A DNA stretch of 64,000 nucleotides from the NCBI GenBank assembly GCA_013215505.1, contig JABSQZ010000008.1, forward strand, positions 203,038-267,037, in the 5' to 3' direction. The notes under the pieces were generated by a model. It was not told where the DNA came from and searched no databases. It saw nothing but the letters and a program-made list of their open reading frames with translations. This document shows positions 16,840 to 25,134 of the stretch, piece after piece. This DNA comes from Oceanospirillaceae bacterium. GTDB taxonomy: Bacteria; Pseudomonadota; Gammaproteobacteria; Pseudomonadales; Balneatricaceae. How positions within the stretch are numbered: position 1 is the stretch's first letter; the number at the start of each line of letters is the position of its first letter. The position numbers were made by a program, and so were the translations under genes.

Positions 16840-17535
16840 TTAAAAATGAATAACAGCCTGGCTGGCAGTCAGAGACAGTGATTTTTCAGTGCGATCAGTG
16901 ATCATCTGCACTGTTATTTTTTCACTGGCGGGAAAGTACTCAAACCAGTGACTGGTGATTTGTGTCAATCGAAAAATATTGTTGCAGCTGAACTGGTATT
17001 GGGCGCTAAAACCGCCATGCTCACCCTGTTCTTCATGTTCTTCATGTTCTTCATGTTCTTCATGTTCTTCATGTTCTTCATGTTCTTCATGTTCTTCATG
17101 TTCTTCATGTTCTTCATTTTCTTTAGCTTGAGTGCTACCTGCTTGTTGGTCGCTTTCAGTCTCTGGGGCTAAACTGTGTTGCACTGCGACACTTTGCAGT
17201 GTGCATTGTCCCCCAGCGGCCAGGCTAAACAGTTGCTGCGGTTGTTGTAACTGCGCCAGTGCCGTTGCCAATTGCTGTTGTTGTTGATCAGTTTCAGCTG
17301 CGTGCTCGAAACCCAGCAGATCAGAACCCGGCGCATGTATCTCGATCAGTAATTTTTTTCCCTGTTGGGCGATATTAAATTCCACCAGCCCGTGCTGGTG
17401 GCTTTGATGTTGAATAAATGTTTGCTCCGAGTGGTCTTCCCCGGCTGCACTGACCAGCAGACTTATGCTGGAGACCAATAAAGCTAAAATAGCTGAGATA
17501 TAGGATATTGCAGTAGGTTGAGTGCGAAGAGTCAT
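16840..17535 (-). CDS. zrgA: ZrgA/DUF2796 family zinc uptake protein
   Basis: A 231-residue exported protein of the DUF2796 (ZrgA) family; signal peptide about residues 1-30 (ending VSAAGE). The core is HQHGLVEFNIAQQGKKLLIE, then the late part QYQFSCNNIFRL and WFEYFPASEK. Between them, about residues 139-170, is a Glu-Glu-His tract of ten near-identical triplets, a likely zinc-binding loop. Two Cys, in GQCTL and FSCNN, fit a disulfide. In Vibrio cholerae zrg genes are Zur-repressed and support zinc uptake. It is followed by ABC genes and DUF3299 on the same strand. Family assignment rests on motif and context. Confidence 0.85.
   Translation of the reverse strand: MTLRTQPTAISYISAILALLVSSISLLVSAAGEDHSEQTFIQHQSHQHGLVEFNIAQQGKKLLIEIHAPGSDLLGFEHAAETDQQQQQLATALAQLQQPQQLFSLAAGGQCTLQSVAVQHSLAPETESDQQAGSTQAKENEEHEEHEEHEEHEEHEEHEEHEEHEEHEEQGEHGGFSAQYQFSCNNIFRLTQITSHWFEYFPASEKITVQMITDRTEKSLSLTASQAVIHF
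17029..17115. repeat. 9-bp tandem repeat encoding the Glu-Glu-His tract
   Basis: Nine perfect copies of TTCTTCATG (17029-17109) plus a partial TTCTTC on the + strand, inside zrgA. Because units are nine bases, copy-number change keeps the frame and would change only the number of His-Glu-Glu triplets. Confidence 0.95.
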
Positions 17536-17808
17536 AGTGGCTCCTAAAAGTTGTACTGGAGAACTGTGCGGCGAATAGCTGTGTTATAAGCAGCCTGAAA
17601 TTCTAGTTCGCTATTAATCCGGCAAAAATTGCCTATAGCGGTAATTTGAGCACAGTTGATCGAACTCGACATTAGCGAAGAGTTTTCTCAAAAAATTGAT
17701 TAGTCGTTGTGGGCTAACAGAAAAATTCCGGCAAATAACCATTGCCATAGTGAATGCGCTAGAAAATGCACAGAGCACTGAACTAAATGGAGGTTTTTGT
17801 CGGGAATT

Positions 17809-18093
17809 CTAGGACAGTAGCGGTGGGCCGCGCGCTTGTAATTGATAGATTGTGACTGTGGGTGAGTGAAACAAACGCTCGGGGGTGGTGACAAACCTGG
17901 CTTTGCTAAGTTCTGTGCTGGTAACATCACCGCTGATGGCATCGGCACAAGCGTTAAACAGACTGCATTGGTGCTCGGCGTGATGAGCTGCATCATTGTC
18001 AGTTTGGTGGGCAATTACACTGAAATTTAGCAGCAGTAATAGCAATGCCAAAGCGCAGTGAAAGTACTTGATTGACAGCAGAGGGTTAACCAT
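17809..18093 (-). CDS. Small exported His-rich protein, first gene of Zur-type operon
   Basis: A 94-residue protein with a signal peptide (about residues 1-28, LALLLLLLNFSVIAHQ) and a short mature part rich in His, Asp and Cys: HQTDNDAAHHAEHQCSLF and NACAD. Small proteins of this kind (DUF2607-like) accompany ZrgA genes in other gammaproteobacteria, though I cannot confirm the family here. It is directly downstream of the Zur-like box and 273 bp before zrgA on the same strand. Metal binding in the periplasm is likely from composition. The gap to zrgA holds no clear second promoter. Confidence 0.7.
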   Translation of the reverse strand: MVNPLLSIKYFHCALALLLLLLNFSVIAHQTDNDAAHHAEHQCSLFNACADAISGDVTSTELSKARFVTTPERLFHSPTVTIYQLQARGPPLLS

Positions 18094-18119
18094 TAGCGGC
18101 TCTTAAGGTGATGTTAAAT

Positions 18120-18142
18120 GTTATGTTATACTATAGCATTTG
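18120..18142. promoter_or_regulatory. Zur-like box
   Basis: GTTATGTTATA (18120-18130), C, TATAGCATTTG (18132-18142). Compared with the gammaproteobacterial Zur consensus GAAATGTTATA-N-TATAACATTTC, 18 of 22 arm positions agree. It lies 27 bases upstream of the small His-rich gene that opens the zinc operon, the expected place for repression. Confidence 0.75.
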
Positions 18143-18301
18143 TTTTATCAGTTATTTTTTCCCTATTTAGTCAGTTTATGACAGACCTGAACTCAGGCTT
18201 GGGGTGCATATGCAGTCAAAAACCAATTTTTGCCTATGAATTCAGCAACCACTCTGTGTTAGAGTCTGCGCTTATCAATGGCTAACTTTAGATACCCAAT
18301 T

Positions 18302-19225
18302 ATGACCCAAGTAAACTACCAGGCACTGTTCAGTGAGATCATTGCCGAACTGCAACATGCCGATAACTTAGGGGAGGTTGCCTCTTATATCCCTGAGCTG
18401 GCACATGTAGATGCCAATAAGTTAGGGATACACTTGACCACCTTAGATAACAGTCATTTTTCGGCGGGGGATTCCCAGGAAAAATTTTCCATCCAAAGTA
18501 TTTCTAAAGTGCTGTCACTGACCTTAGCATTTAGTTTACAGGGCAGTAAATTATGGAGCAGAGTCGGGGTTGAGCCATCGGGCTCCGCTTTTAACTCCCT
18601 GGTGCAGCTGGAGCACGAGCGCGGCATACCCCGTAATCCTTTCATCAATGCCGGGGCTATAGTGGTCTGCGATCTGTTGATTAGCCTGCTGCAAGAGCCA
18701 AAAAAAGAACTGTTAGCTTTTATTCGTAAAGTGGCCGGCAGTGATGATATTCACTACAACGAACGGGTCGCGGTTTCGGAAATTCTCTCCGGTCATCGCA
18801 ACTATGCACTGATTTATCTGATGCGCGACTTTGGCAATATCCACAACGATGTAGAAGATGTACTGGATTTGTACTTTTACCTCTGCTCCATTGAGATGAG
18901 CTGCAGCGAACTGGCACAAGCTTTTATGTTTCTGGCCGCCAATGGCATCAGCCACCTCAGTGGCGAGATGATTGTTAGCCCCAGCAAGGCCAAGCGCATC
19001 AATACCATAATGCAGTTGTGTGGTTTTTACGATGAAGCGGGGGAGTTCTCCTTTAGGGTGGGGTTACCGGGAAAAAGTGGCGTAGGCGGCGGTATAGTCG
19101 CAGTGCACCCCGGCAAGTATGCGATAGCAGTGTGGAGCCCTAAGTTGAATAAAAAAGGCAACTCCTATCAGGGCATGAAAGTACTGGAGTTGCTGACTAC
19201 TAAGACTGAATCGTCGATCTTTTAG
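18302..19225 (+). CDS. glsB: Glutaminase
   Basis: Glutaminase of the beta-lactamase-like family, converting glutamine to glutamate and ammonia. From 18302 it is 307 residues, close to Escherichia coli YneH/GlsB. The catalytic Ser-x-x-Lys is in FSIQSISKVLSL; further signatures are GSAFNSLVQLE, RNPFINAGAI, and GLPGKSGVGGGIVAV. The start at 18302 aligns with homologues; an ATG eight codons earlier (18278) is possible, and neither has a strong ribosome site. It stands alone between the Zur box and a terminator. Confidence 0.95.
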   Translation: MTQVNYQALFSEIIAELQHADNLGEVASYIPELAHVDANKLGIHLTTLDNSHFSAGDSQEKFSIQSISKVLSLTLAFSLQGSKLWSRVGVEPSGSAFNSLVQLEHERGIPRNPFINAGAIVVCDLLISLLQEPKKELLAFIRKVAGSDDIHYNERVAVSEILSGHRNYALIYLMRDFGNIHNDVEDVLDLYFYLCSIEMSCSELAQAFMFLAANGISHLSGEMIVSPSKAKRINTIMQLCGFYDEAGEFSFRVGLPGKSGVGGGIVAVHPGKYAIAVWSPKLNKKGNSYQGMKVLELLTTKTESSIF

Positions 19226-19256
19226 GCCCACCCTTTTCACTGGTGACATTTGCATA

Positions 19257-19284
19257 AGCCCCACTAGATTGGGTGAGTGGGGCT
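19257..19284. terminator. Hairpin between convergent glsB and di-haem gene
   Basis: AGCCCCACT (19257-19265) pairs perfectly with AGTGGGGCT (19276-19284), loop 10 nt. Placed midway between the two stop codons; probably bidirectional, without a long T run. Confidence 0.65.
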
Positions 19285-19323
19285 GTAAGTTTGCAGTCGA
19301 GGTGCAGTGAAGTTTTTGACTGT

Positions 19324-20838
19324 TTATTCTGGCTCCTCTGCCTTGTATAGCACTAAGTTATTCAAAAACGCCAGCAACGCTTGTTTATCGGCTTGCGGTA
19401 AACCCTGATACTGTTGTTTGGCTGCCAGGGCCTCGCCGCCGTGCCAGAGAATTGCTTCGTCTAAAGTAGTGGCACGACCATCGTGTAAGTAGGGGGCAGT
19501 TGAACCCACGCCCCACAATTCTTTAGTGATGAAGTTAGCGGCACCCGTGCCGGCTTCGTCAATAGGCTCGGCCAGATCCTGGCCCATATCGTGGCGCTTC
19601 AAATCGGCGAATAAGCGCACAATAGCTTGACCCGACTGGTTAGTCTGGAAGTTTCCTAAATGCGTTTTGCTGCCATCGGCGTGTTCTATAATGTTGTCCG
19701 GCAGGTCTTTGGTCAGATCAAAGGTGATCGCCTGCTGTAGCGAAAGTCCCTGTTCAATAGGGTCTTGGCCGGCCGGGAACAGCTGGTCGCGGTAGCTTTG
19801 ACTGCGGCTGGGCTCACTGTATATCGGGTTGTCGATCAGCAGTTGTGGGGTGTGACAACTACTGCAACCGCTGTTGCTGAACAGTGTTTCTCCGCTGTTT
19901 ATTTGCTGTTGCTGCTCGGCGTTTAAAGGTTCAGCCAGGCCTAAGCTGGCCAGTTCCTGTACGGTAGTTGGCCGCGGTTGCGCCGCCTGATAAATCACTA
20001 TCGCAGTAATGTCGCCAACACTGAGCTCATTGACTACACCGTCGCCGTCGCCATCGACATCATCGCCGACTATTTCGGTACTCTGCATCCCCAGTTCATT
20101 GTGACCGGCATCGCGGACGAAAGCGCGGATATTGGAAGTGATACCTTTCCATTCGATGGGTTTTATCAATAAATCTGTACCAATCCCCTGCAGTTGACGA
20201 GTGTCTATGCTGCCATCGGCGGCGACACTCAGAGTGCCAAATTCAATCTGTTTGGCGCGCAGAGCCAGCTGCACTGTTTTACCGCTGGCCGCTGCCTGTG
20301 TTTTAGCTTGTTGCAGTTGCCGTTGCAGGGCATCACTCATCTCCTCTGCCAGTAGTTGCAGTGCGCCCAGACCAAAAATGTGTGGTGGCTGGCGACTGAT
20401 AAACTTACTCGGGTCGGCGCTGTGTAGCGGGTCGCGGATGTTATTCATCATCACTTTGCCGGCGCCATCGCCAAAGGGTAAGCTGTGACAGGCATCACAG
20501 CTCTGGGCATTGGGGCCAGTAACCCGCTTGGGCAAGTGTTGCGCCCACTGCTGTTCATTGTCCAGATCTGCCCTGGGAACTAAAGTGAAGCGAATACCAA
20601 AACCTACGTTGGCACCCACCCCCTCAGCGGCGGTAAAAGAGTGCTCAAAAAGTTCATCACCCACCTCAAAAGCGGTTTCGAAAGCTACCTTAGGGGCCAG
20701 TTTATTGAGTTCGCCCTGGCTGATGTGCTCGGCTTTCTCAGCACTACTGAAAGTGCTGAAAGCGCAGACAAATAGCGTGCTCACTAATAGTGTGGAAAAT
20801 TTTCTAGCTGAAGGGTGCAGCTGTTGATTATTCTTCAT
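19324..20838 (-). CDS. Di-haem oxidoreductase (DHOR/DUF1111 type)
   Basis: A 504-residue periplasmic c-type cytochrome with signal peptide (about 12-34, ending FSSAEK). Two haem-binding CxxCH motifs are seen: CDACH near residue 115 and CSSCH near residue 330. A Ca-binding-like loop, DVDGDGDGVVNE, lies about residue 265. LWGVGSTAPYLHDGRA near the end is the hallmark of the di-haem peroxidase-like family. Start at 20838: AGAGGT sits 7 bases upstream, whereas the ATG at 20844 is too close to it. Its electron donor and substrate are unknown. It follows the small gene at 20857-21315 closely, so the two form an operon. Confidence 0.88.
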   Translation of the reverse strand: MKNNQQLHPSARKFSTLLVSTLFVCAFSTFSSAEKAEHISQGELNKLAPKVAFETAFEVGDELFEHSFTAAEGVGANVGFGIRFTLVPRADLDNEQQWAQHLPKRVTGPNAQSCDACHSLPFGDGAGKVMMNNIRDPLHSADPSKFISRQPPHIFGLGALQLLAEEMSDALQRQLQQAKTQAAASGKTVQLALRAKQIEFGTLSVAADGSIDTRQLQGIGTDLLIKPIEWKGITSNIRAFVRDAGHNELGMQSTEIVGDDVDGDGDGVVNELSVGDITAIVIYQAAQPRPTTVQELASLGLAEPLNAEQQQQINSGETLFSNSGCSSCHTPQLLIDNPIYSEPSRSQSYRDQLFPAGQDPIEQGLSLQQAITFDLTKDLPDNIIEHADGSKTHLGNFQTNQSGQAIVRLFADLKRHDMGQDLAEPIDEAGTGAANFITKELWGVGSTAPYLHDGRATTLDEAILWHGGEALAAKQQYQGLPQADKQALLAFLNNLVLYKAEEPE

Positions 20839-20856
20839 TTTCATACCTCTAAATGC

Positions 20857-21315
20857 TTACGCCTGAGTGTCTCTCAGGCCATGGGTTTTAGAGTGATGAA
20901 ACAGCTCGCGGACTTGGCTAAATGCTTGTTCACTCTGTTGCTCGGATATATCGGCTTGCTCTAAATAGCTGATAAGCTGCTCCAGTCGGTTTATCAAGCT
21001 GCCACCTTTGTTAAAATTTGTCTGCGCCTGTGGGTTCACATTTGCGCATTGGGTTCTTTGGCCAATGCCTGCCAGCTGCGCTAGTTCGGCGGCGTCGAAC
21101 CCTGACAGGGATATTAATTGTGCCAGTTCCCGACTGGAGTGAATCGACTGTTGTTGAAACAACTGCACTATCTCTTTAGCATGCTGTGCGCTCAAGTTGC
21201 TGGGGTCATATTGCTGCAGGGTTTCCTGCACCCATTGTCGCTGTTGCTTGGATAGTGCCGGGGCCGATCCCTCAGCTGCCGTAGAAGGTCGTAAACTCAT
21301 TTGATTGATTTCCAT
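20857..21315 (-). CDS. Hypothetical protein upstream of di-haem gene
   Basis: A 152-residue soluble, Gln-rich protein, not recognised. The start at 21315 has AGGAG eight bases upstream, stronger than a start at 21342. It is mostly helical: LSKQQRQWVQETLQQYDP, HAKEIVQLFQQQSIHSSREL, and a C-terminal helix pair with LINRLEQLISYLEQAD. One Cys (TQCANVN) and no signal peptide are seen. It stops 19 bases before the di-haem gene and is probably cotranscribed; a role as regulator or maturation helper of that protein is only a guess. Confidence 0.65.
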   Translation of the reverse strand: MEINQMSLRPSTAAEGSAPALSKQQRQWVQETLQQYDPSNLSAQHAKEIVQLFQQQSIHSSRELAQLISLSGFDAAELAQLAGIGQRTQCANVNPQAQTNFNKGGSLINRLEQLISYLEQADISEQQSEQAFSQVRELFHHSKTHGLRDTQA

Positions 21316-21504
21316 CCATGTTCTCCTGTGAGCAGAACGCACAACCCAAACATTGGGCGGTAACTATTCGCGCGTTGCACAATTGAAGTCTTAGTCTAGT
21401 CGGGGGATGAGGGCACATTGTGTGGATAATGTGGAGTTATAACTAGTGTTGTAATATCAAGGATTAACAGCTGAATGTTAGGGTTTACCGCTGTAGGAAA
21501 GCGC

Positions 21505-22191
21505 TTATTGTGGGGAAAATTTATAGCCAACGCCGTAGATCGATTGGATCATTTCATCACCATGGAACAATGAAGTCAGCTTTTTACGCAAATTTTTGAT
21601 ATGGCTGTCGATGGTGCGGTTAGAGACGTAGCGATAATCGTCGTAGATAACATCCAGTAGTTGATCGCGACTAAAAATCACTTGGGGGTGACTGATAAGA
21701 TGGTTCAGCAGTCTGAACTCAACCGCGGTCAACTGTAGCAAAGTTCCCCTGGCGTGAATCTGCATTTTTTGCATATCAACCTGAAAAGGTTGGGCAAGCT
21801 GGGCCTGTGGTAAAGGCTGTACCCGGCGTAACATCGCCGTCACCCTGGCCACCATCTCGCGCATACTGTAGGGCTTGCAGACATAATCATCGGCTCCCTG
21901 CTGCCAGCCGAGCAATCTATCTTCCTCGGTCACTCTGGCGGTCGCCAGCAAAATAGGCACTTTGGACTGCTGGCGTATTTGCGCGCAGAGGCTGATACCG
22001 TCTACTTTAGGTAACATCAGGTCTAAAATAATCAAGTCGGTATTGTTGCCCTCCAGCCAGGGCATTACCTGGTCGCCACTGTACAGGCAGTGAGTTTGAT
22101 AGTTGGCCGACGTTAAGTATTCCTCCAGCACCTTGGCCAATTTACGCTCGTCTTCAACAATTAGTACATGTGCTATTGCTGTGGAAATCAT
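21505..22191 (-). CDS. baeR: OmpR-type response regulator, BaeR-like
   Basis: A 228-residue response regulator. The receiver domain (about 8-120) keeps the acidic pair VEDE, the phospho-acceptor Asp in LIILDLMLPKVDG, and the Lys in DDYVCKPYS. The winged-helix DNA-binding domain (about 130-225) ends with NRTIDSHIKNLRKKL and SIYGVGYKF. The sequence around DDYRYVSNRTIDSHIKNLR is very close to E. coli BaeR. It lies four bases after the sensor kinase stop codon. By homology it would respond to envelope stress and drive efflux genes; targets are not visible here. Confidence 0.88.
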   Translation of the reverse strand: MISTAIAHVLIVEDERKLAKVLEEYLTSANYQTHCLYSGDQVMPWLEGNNTDLIILDLMLPKVDGISLCAQIRQQSKVPILLATARVTEEDRLLGWQQGADDYVCKPYSMREMVARVTAMLRRVQPLPQAQLAQPFQVDMQKMQIHARGTLLQLTAVEFRLLNHLISHPQVIFSRDQLLDVIYDDYRYVSNRTIDSHIKNLRKKLTSLFHGDEMIQSIYGVGYKFSPQ

Positions 22192-22195
22192 GCAT

Positions 22196-23689
22196 TTATT
22201 CCGTTGTTGTCAGTGGCACTGGGGTTGAATTATGCTCTGGCAGAGGTAAAAGAACGGTTATCGCTAACCCTCCCAGGGAAGTCTGAGCTGCACTGATTTC
22301 ACCCTGGTGCAGTTCGACGATGCTCTGGCAGATAGCCAGACCTAACCCGGAACCGCCGCTGGCGCTGTCACGTGATTTGTCGGCCCGGTAGAGTCGCTGG
22401 AATATCTGTTTTAAATCGGCATCGGCGACCTGAGGAGCGCTATCTCGCACCACTAACTTTAGCCAATTTTGCTCTGTGCTCAACGCTATCACGCTCTGGC
22501 CACCCGCATCAGTGTAGCGCAAACTGTTTTCTAACAGGTTAGCTAATAGCTGGGCCAATTTGTGCCTGTCTGCAAAAATGTCAAATTGCAGCCCCCCGGT
22601 CACTTGTAACTTTAAGTTCAGCCCCGCTCTGGCCATCCTGGCGCTGAACAAATCCTGCTGTTCTGCACACAACTGTCGCATATCAAAGTGACTGCCAACC
22701 AGTTGCATCGCCCCCTGGTCAGCCATTGACAATTGATGCAGATCATCCACCAGCGCAGTGAGGTTTTGCACATCCACATACAGTGATTCCATCCGCCGGG
22801 CGCTAGGCTGGCGAATACCGTCTCTGATCGCCTCGATCTCTGCACTGAGTACGGCTATTGGGGTACGTAACTCGTGAGAGATATCTGAAATCCACTGTTT
22901 TCTGAGAGTATCGTTCTGCTGCAGTTTACTGGCCATCTGATTGAAGTTTGAAGATAGCTGCGCCAGCTCATCTTCACCGCTGACGGGCACCGAAATATTC
23001 AACTCACCACTTGCCAGCTTTGCCGCTGCAATGGCTAGCTGGTTTATCCGCCGGGTGAAAAACCTCGCCAGTAGCGCTGAAACGGATGCTGTCAGTAATA
23101 GCGCCAACAGTGAAAATATCGCCACGGTATTAAATTGTTGCTCGACAAAACTGCTGGCTAAATCGTCGGTCTCTAATTCCAGCGGGATGACCCCGAGCCA
23201 GCCAACAGTGTTATCTGCCAGCTTTATTTCCAGCCACTGGCTGACTTTTCGCTGTTGGTGCGGACCAAAAACCATGGCACGGTTTTGATCCGTCAATATC
23301 AGGCGCTCGGCAAGAGATTGCTGACCGGAGCTGTGTCCAGCTCCCGGAGGTGGTGGTCTCGGTGGTGGCGGTCGGAGATTGGCTCTAGGGGGCCTGGGTG
23401 GTGGAGGCCGGATAGCGGGAGGCCCAAAACTCAGGGATTCGGAGCTGTCTCTGAGCACCTGAGCCCACTTTCTTGGATTATTGCGTATCGATTGCCAGCT
23501 AGCTTGTCGCTGATAGAAATTCTCCAGACTAGTGACCACAGCTGCGCTGCTATTTAAATCTTTTTGCCAAAGAAAATCTGTGAAGCCCTGGCGGAAAGAC
23601 CAATTGATAACCAGCAATAGTGCTAACAATAATGTACTAAAAGTCACCATCAGGGTTAGCAGTAGCTTGGGAAAGATATTCAGTCGCAC
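22196..23689 (-). CDS. baeS: Sensor histidine kinase, BaeS-like, with proline-rich sensor
   Basis: A 497-residue inner-membrane kinase: TM1 (about 9-30), periplasmic sensor (31-170), TM2 (about 185-210), HAMP, dimerisation domain with the phospho-acceptor His in WISDISHELRTPIAVL, and ATP-binding domain (NLLENSLRYTD, GSGLGLAICQ). It is about 30 residues longer than E. coli BaeS, mainly because of a Pro-Arg tract at residues 90-115 (PPAIRPPPPRPPRAN and following) in the periplasmic domain. The start is GTG at 23689. It precedes the regulator on the same strand and the two are translationally close. Confidence 0.88.
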   Translation of the reverse strand: MRLNIFPKLLLTLMVTFSTLLLALLLVINWSFRQGFTDFLWQKDLNSSAAVVTSLENFYQRQASWQSIRNNPRKWAQVLRDSSESLSFGPPAIRPPPPRPPRANLRPPPPRPPPPGAGHSSGQQSLAERLILTDQNRAMVFGPHQQRKVSQWLEIKLADNTVGWLGVIPLELETDDLASSFVEQQFNTVAIFSLLALLLTASVSALLARFFTRRINQLAIAAAKLASGELNISVPVSGEDELAQLSSNFNQMASKLQQNDTLRKQWISDISHELRTPIAVLSAEIEAIRDGIRQPSARRMESLYVDVQNLTALVDDLHQLSMADQGAMQLVGSHFDMRQLCAEQQDLFSARMARAGLNLKLQVTGGLQFDIFADRHKLAQLLANLLENSLRYTDAGGQSVIALSTEQNWLKLVVRDSAPQVADADLKQIFQRLYRADKSRDSASGGSGLGLAICQSIVELHQGEISAAQTSLGGLAITVLLPLPEHNSTPVPLTTTE

Positions 23690-24124
23690 AGTCAGTCTCT
23701 CAAAGAATGTTCGGGCTCAGTGTAGCTGAATAATGATCTTCGAGCCTAGAGTTAAGTTTTACCCCAGCTGCAGCAGAGTTAAAAAATAGTTGACAGGGGC
23801 AGGGATATTGAACGGTTAAAAACGGAGCGTCCCCAAGATTATAGAAGGAGAGTTTCTGCACAATACAAGTATCGTTCAGGGACTCTGTTCGCTGCTTTAA
23901 GCAACGAAAATAAAGAGGCTGCATGTGGTTTTGGAAAACTTTCTTTTGGAGTCATAAAGTGCTTTTTAATCGCTCTGGCAGAGGCTTTGAAATGAATGCT
24001 AAATATGCCAAAAGTCGCTGGTGTTAAGGCTGGTTTATTAATAACATGCGAGAAATTATTAGTCGGCATCAGCGTACTCTTAGGTGTTCAACTGCGACTT
24101 ACCGAGCCATCTCAGGGAGGGAAA
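23690..24124. other. Divergent intergenic region, 435 bp
   Basis: It should hold promoters for baeS and the pentapeptide-repeat gene. Short open frames on both strands lack ribosome sites and known motifs. AGGGAGGG at the right end is the ribosome site of the next gene. Confidence 0.4.
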
Positions 24125-25006
24125 ATGAATAAAAGTAACCTAGATGCACTAGATGCTTCTCTGGCCAAACTGGAAAACAATCGCCGTGGCAAAACGTCGT
24201 CTCGACAACCATCCCCGAAGAAAAATATCACCGCTGAAATTCCACAAGCCGAAGCAGTGCAGCATGATAATTCTTTGCAGCAGCAGCAGCTAAGCTACAG
24301 CGACCAGATTTTCACCGATTTAGACTTTAGCCATAGCCCATTGGAAGAGAAGGTTTGGGTTAATTGTGAGTTTCATCAATGTGACTTCAGCTTTGCCTCG
24401 CTGGCTTTTCTACAGGCGAATAACTGTAAGTTTTACGACTGCAATTTTAAACAGAGCAATCTAAAAGAGTCGCTGTTTAGCCAGTGCTCATTCTACGACA
24501 GAGATCGGCAATTAGGCTGTAACTTCTACGCCGCGAATTTAACCAATGCTAAATTTTCTAAGGCCGACATTTCTCTGTGTGTTTTCGAGCGCAGCTCAAT
24601 GTTCGGCGTAGAAGTTGTTGACTGCCAGGCCCAGGGCAGCAGTTTTAAAATGGCTGACTTTAGTCGCCTGATCAGACGCAATAAACCCTTTTACAGTGCT
24701 TTTCTAAACAACAGCAATTTTCGCTATGCCGATTTTTCAGGTTGTCAGCTGGTCAAATGTGATTTGGCGGGCAGCACTTTCACTAGTGCTAATTTTCTGG
24801 ACGCAGATTTGCAAGACTGTACTTTATGCGCAGCTGATCTGTCTGCAATCCAATTCGACACTCTGTCGTTGGCAGGGGCCGATCTGCGCAATGCACAAGT
24901 GACGGATTTGGATATCCGAAAAGTGGATTTGCAGGGGGCAAAAATCAATGATTGGCAGCAGCCGATACTGTTAGCTGCTATCGGTGTAGTAGTATTCCCA
25001 GATTAA
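24125..25006 (+). CDS. Pentapeptide-repeat protein with N-terminal extension
   Basis: A 293-residue protein. Residues 1-70 are polar and low in complexity (SRQPSPKKNI, LQQQQLSYSD). From about residue 75 to 280 it is built of pentapeptide repeats of the A(D/N)LXX type: CEFHQCDFSFASLAF, CNFKQSNLKESLF, ANLTNAKFSKADISL, CDLAGSTFTSANFL, ADLRNAQVTDLDI. These form a right-handed quadrilateral beta-helix; Qnr and McbG members mimic DNA and protect gyrase. A short hydrophobic tail closes it. The start is at 24125, with a strong AGGGAGG. Gyrase protection is possible but not shown. Confidence 0.85.
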   Translation: MNKSNLDALDASLAKLENNRRGKTSSRQPSPKKNITAEIPQAEAVQHDNSLQQQQLSYSDQIFTDLDFSHSPLEEKVWVNCEFHQCDFSFASLAFLQANNCKFYDCNFKQSNLKESLFSQCSFYDRDRQLGCNFYAANLTNAKFSKADISLCVFERSSMFGVEVVDCQAQGSSFKMADFSRLIRRNKPFYSAFLNNSNFRYADFSGCQLVKCDLAGSTFTSANFLDADLQDCTLCAADLSAIQFDTLSLAGADLRNAQVTDLDIRKVDLQGAKINDWQQPILLAAIGVVVFPD

Positions 25007-25083
25007 TTTTTTAGTGACAATAAAAAACGGAATAACTGAGAGAGATGGGTGATATTTATTTCATCAGAAAAGTAATGGTATAT

Positions 25084-25105
25084 AGAGCTAGCAGGGGCTA
25101 GCTCT
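25084..25105. terminator. Hairpin between convergent genes
   Basis: AGAGCTAGC (25084-25092), AGGG, GCTAGCTCT (25097-25105): perfect 9-bp stem between the pentapeptide gene and the leftward oxidoreductase. Confidence 0.65.
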
Positions 25106-25134
25106 AGGGTGTCTGGATACAGGTGAAAAAACAG

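Noticed and set aside
16948-17172. Phe-Met-rich frame opposite zrgA
   Set aside because: Produced by the 9-bp repeat read antisense; no ribosome site.
23839-24069. Small leftward frame in the baeS/pentapeptide gap
   Set aside because: No recognised motif, no ribosome site.
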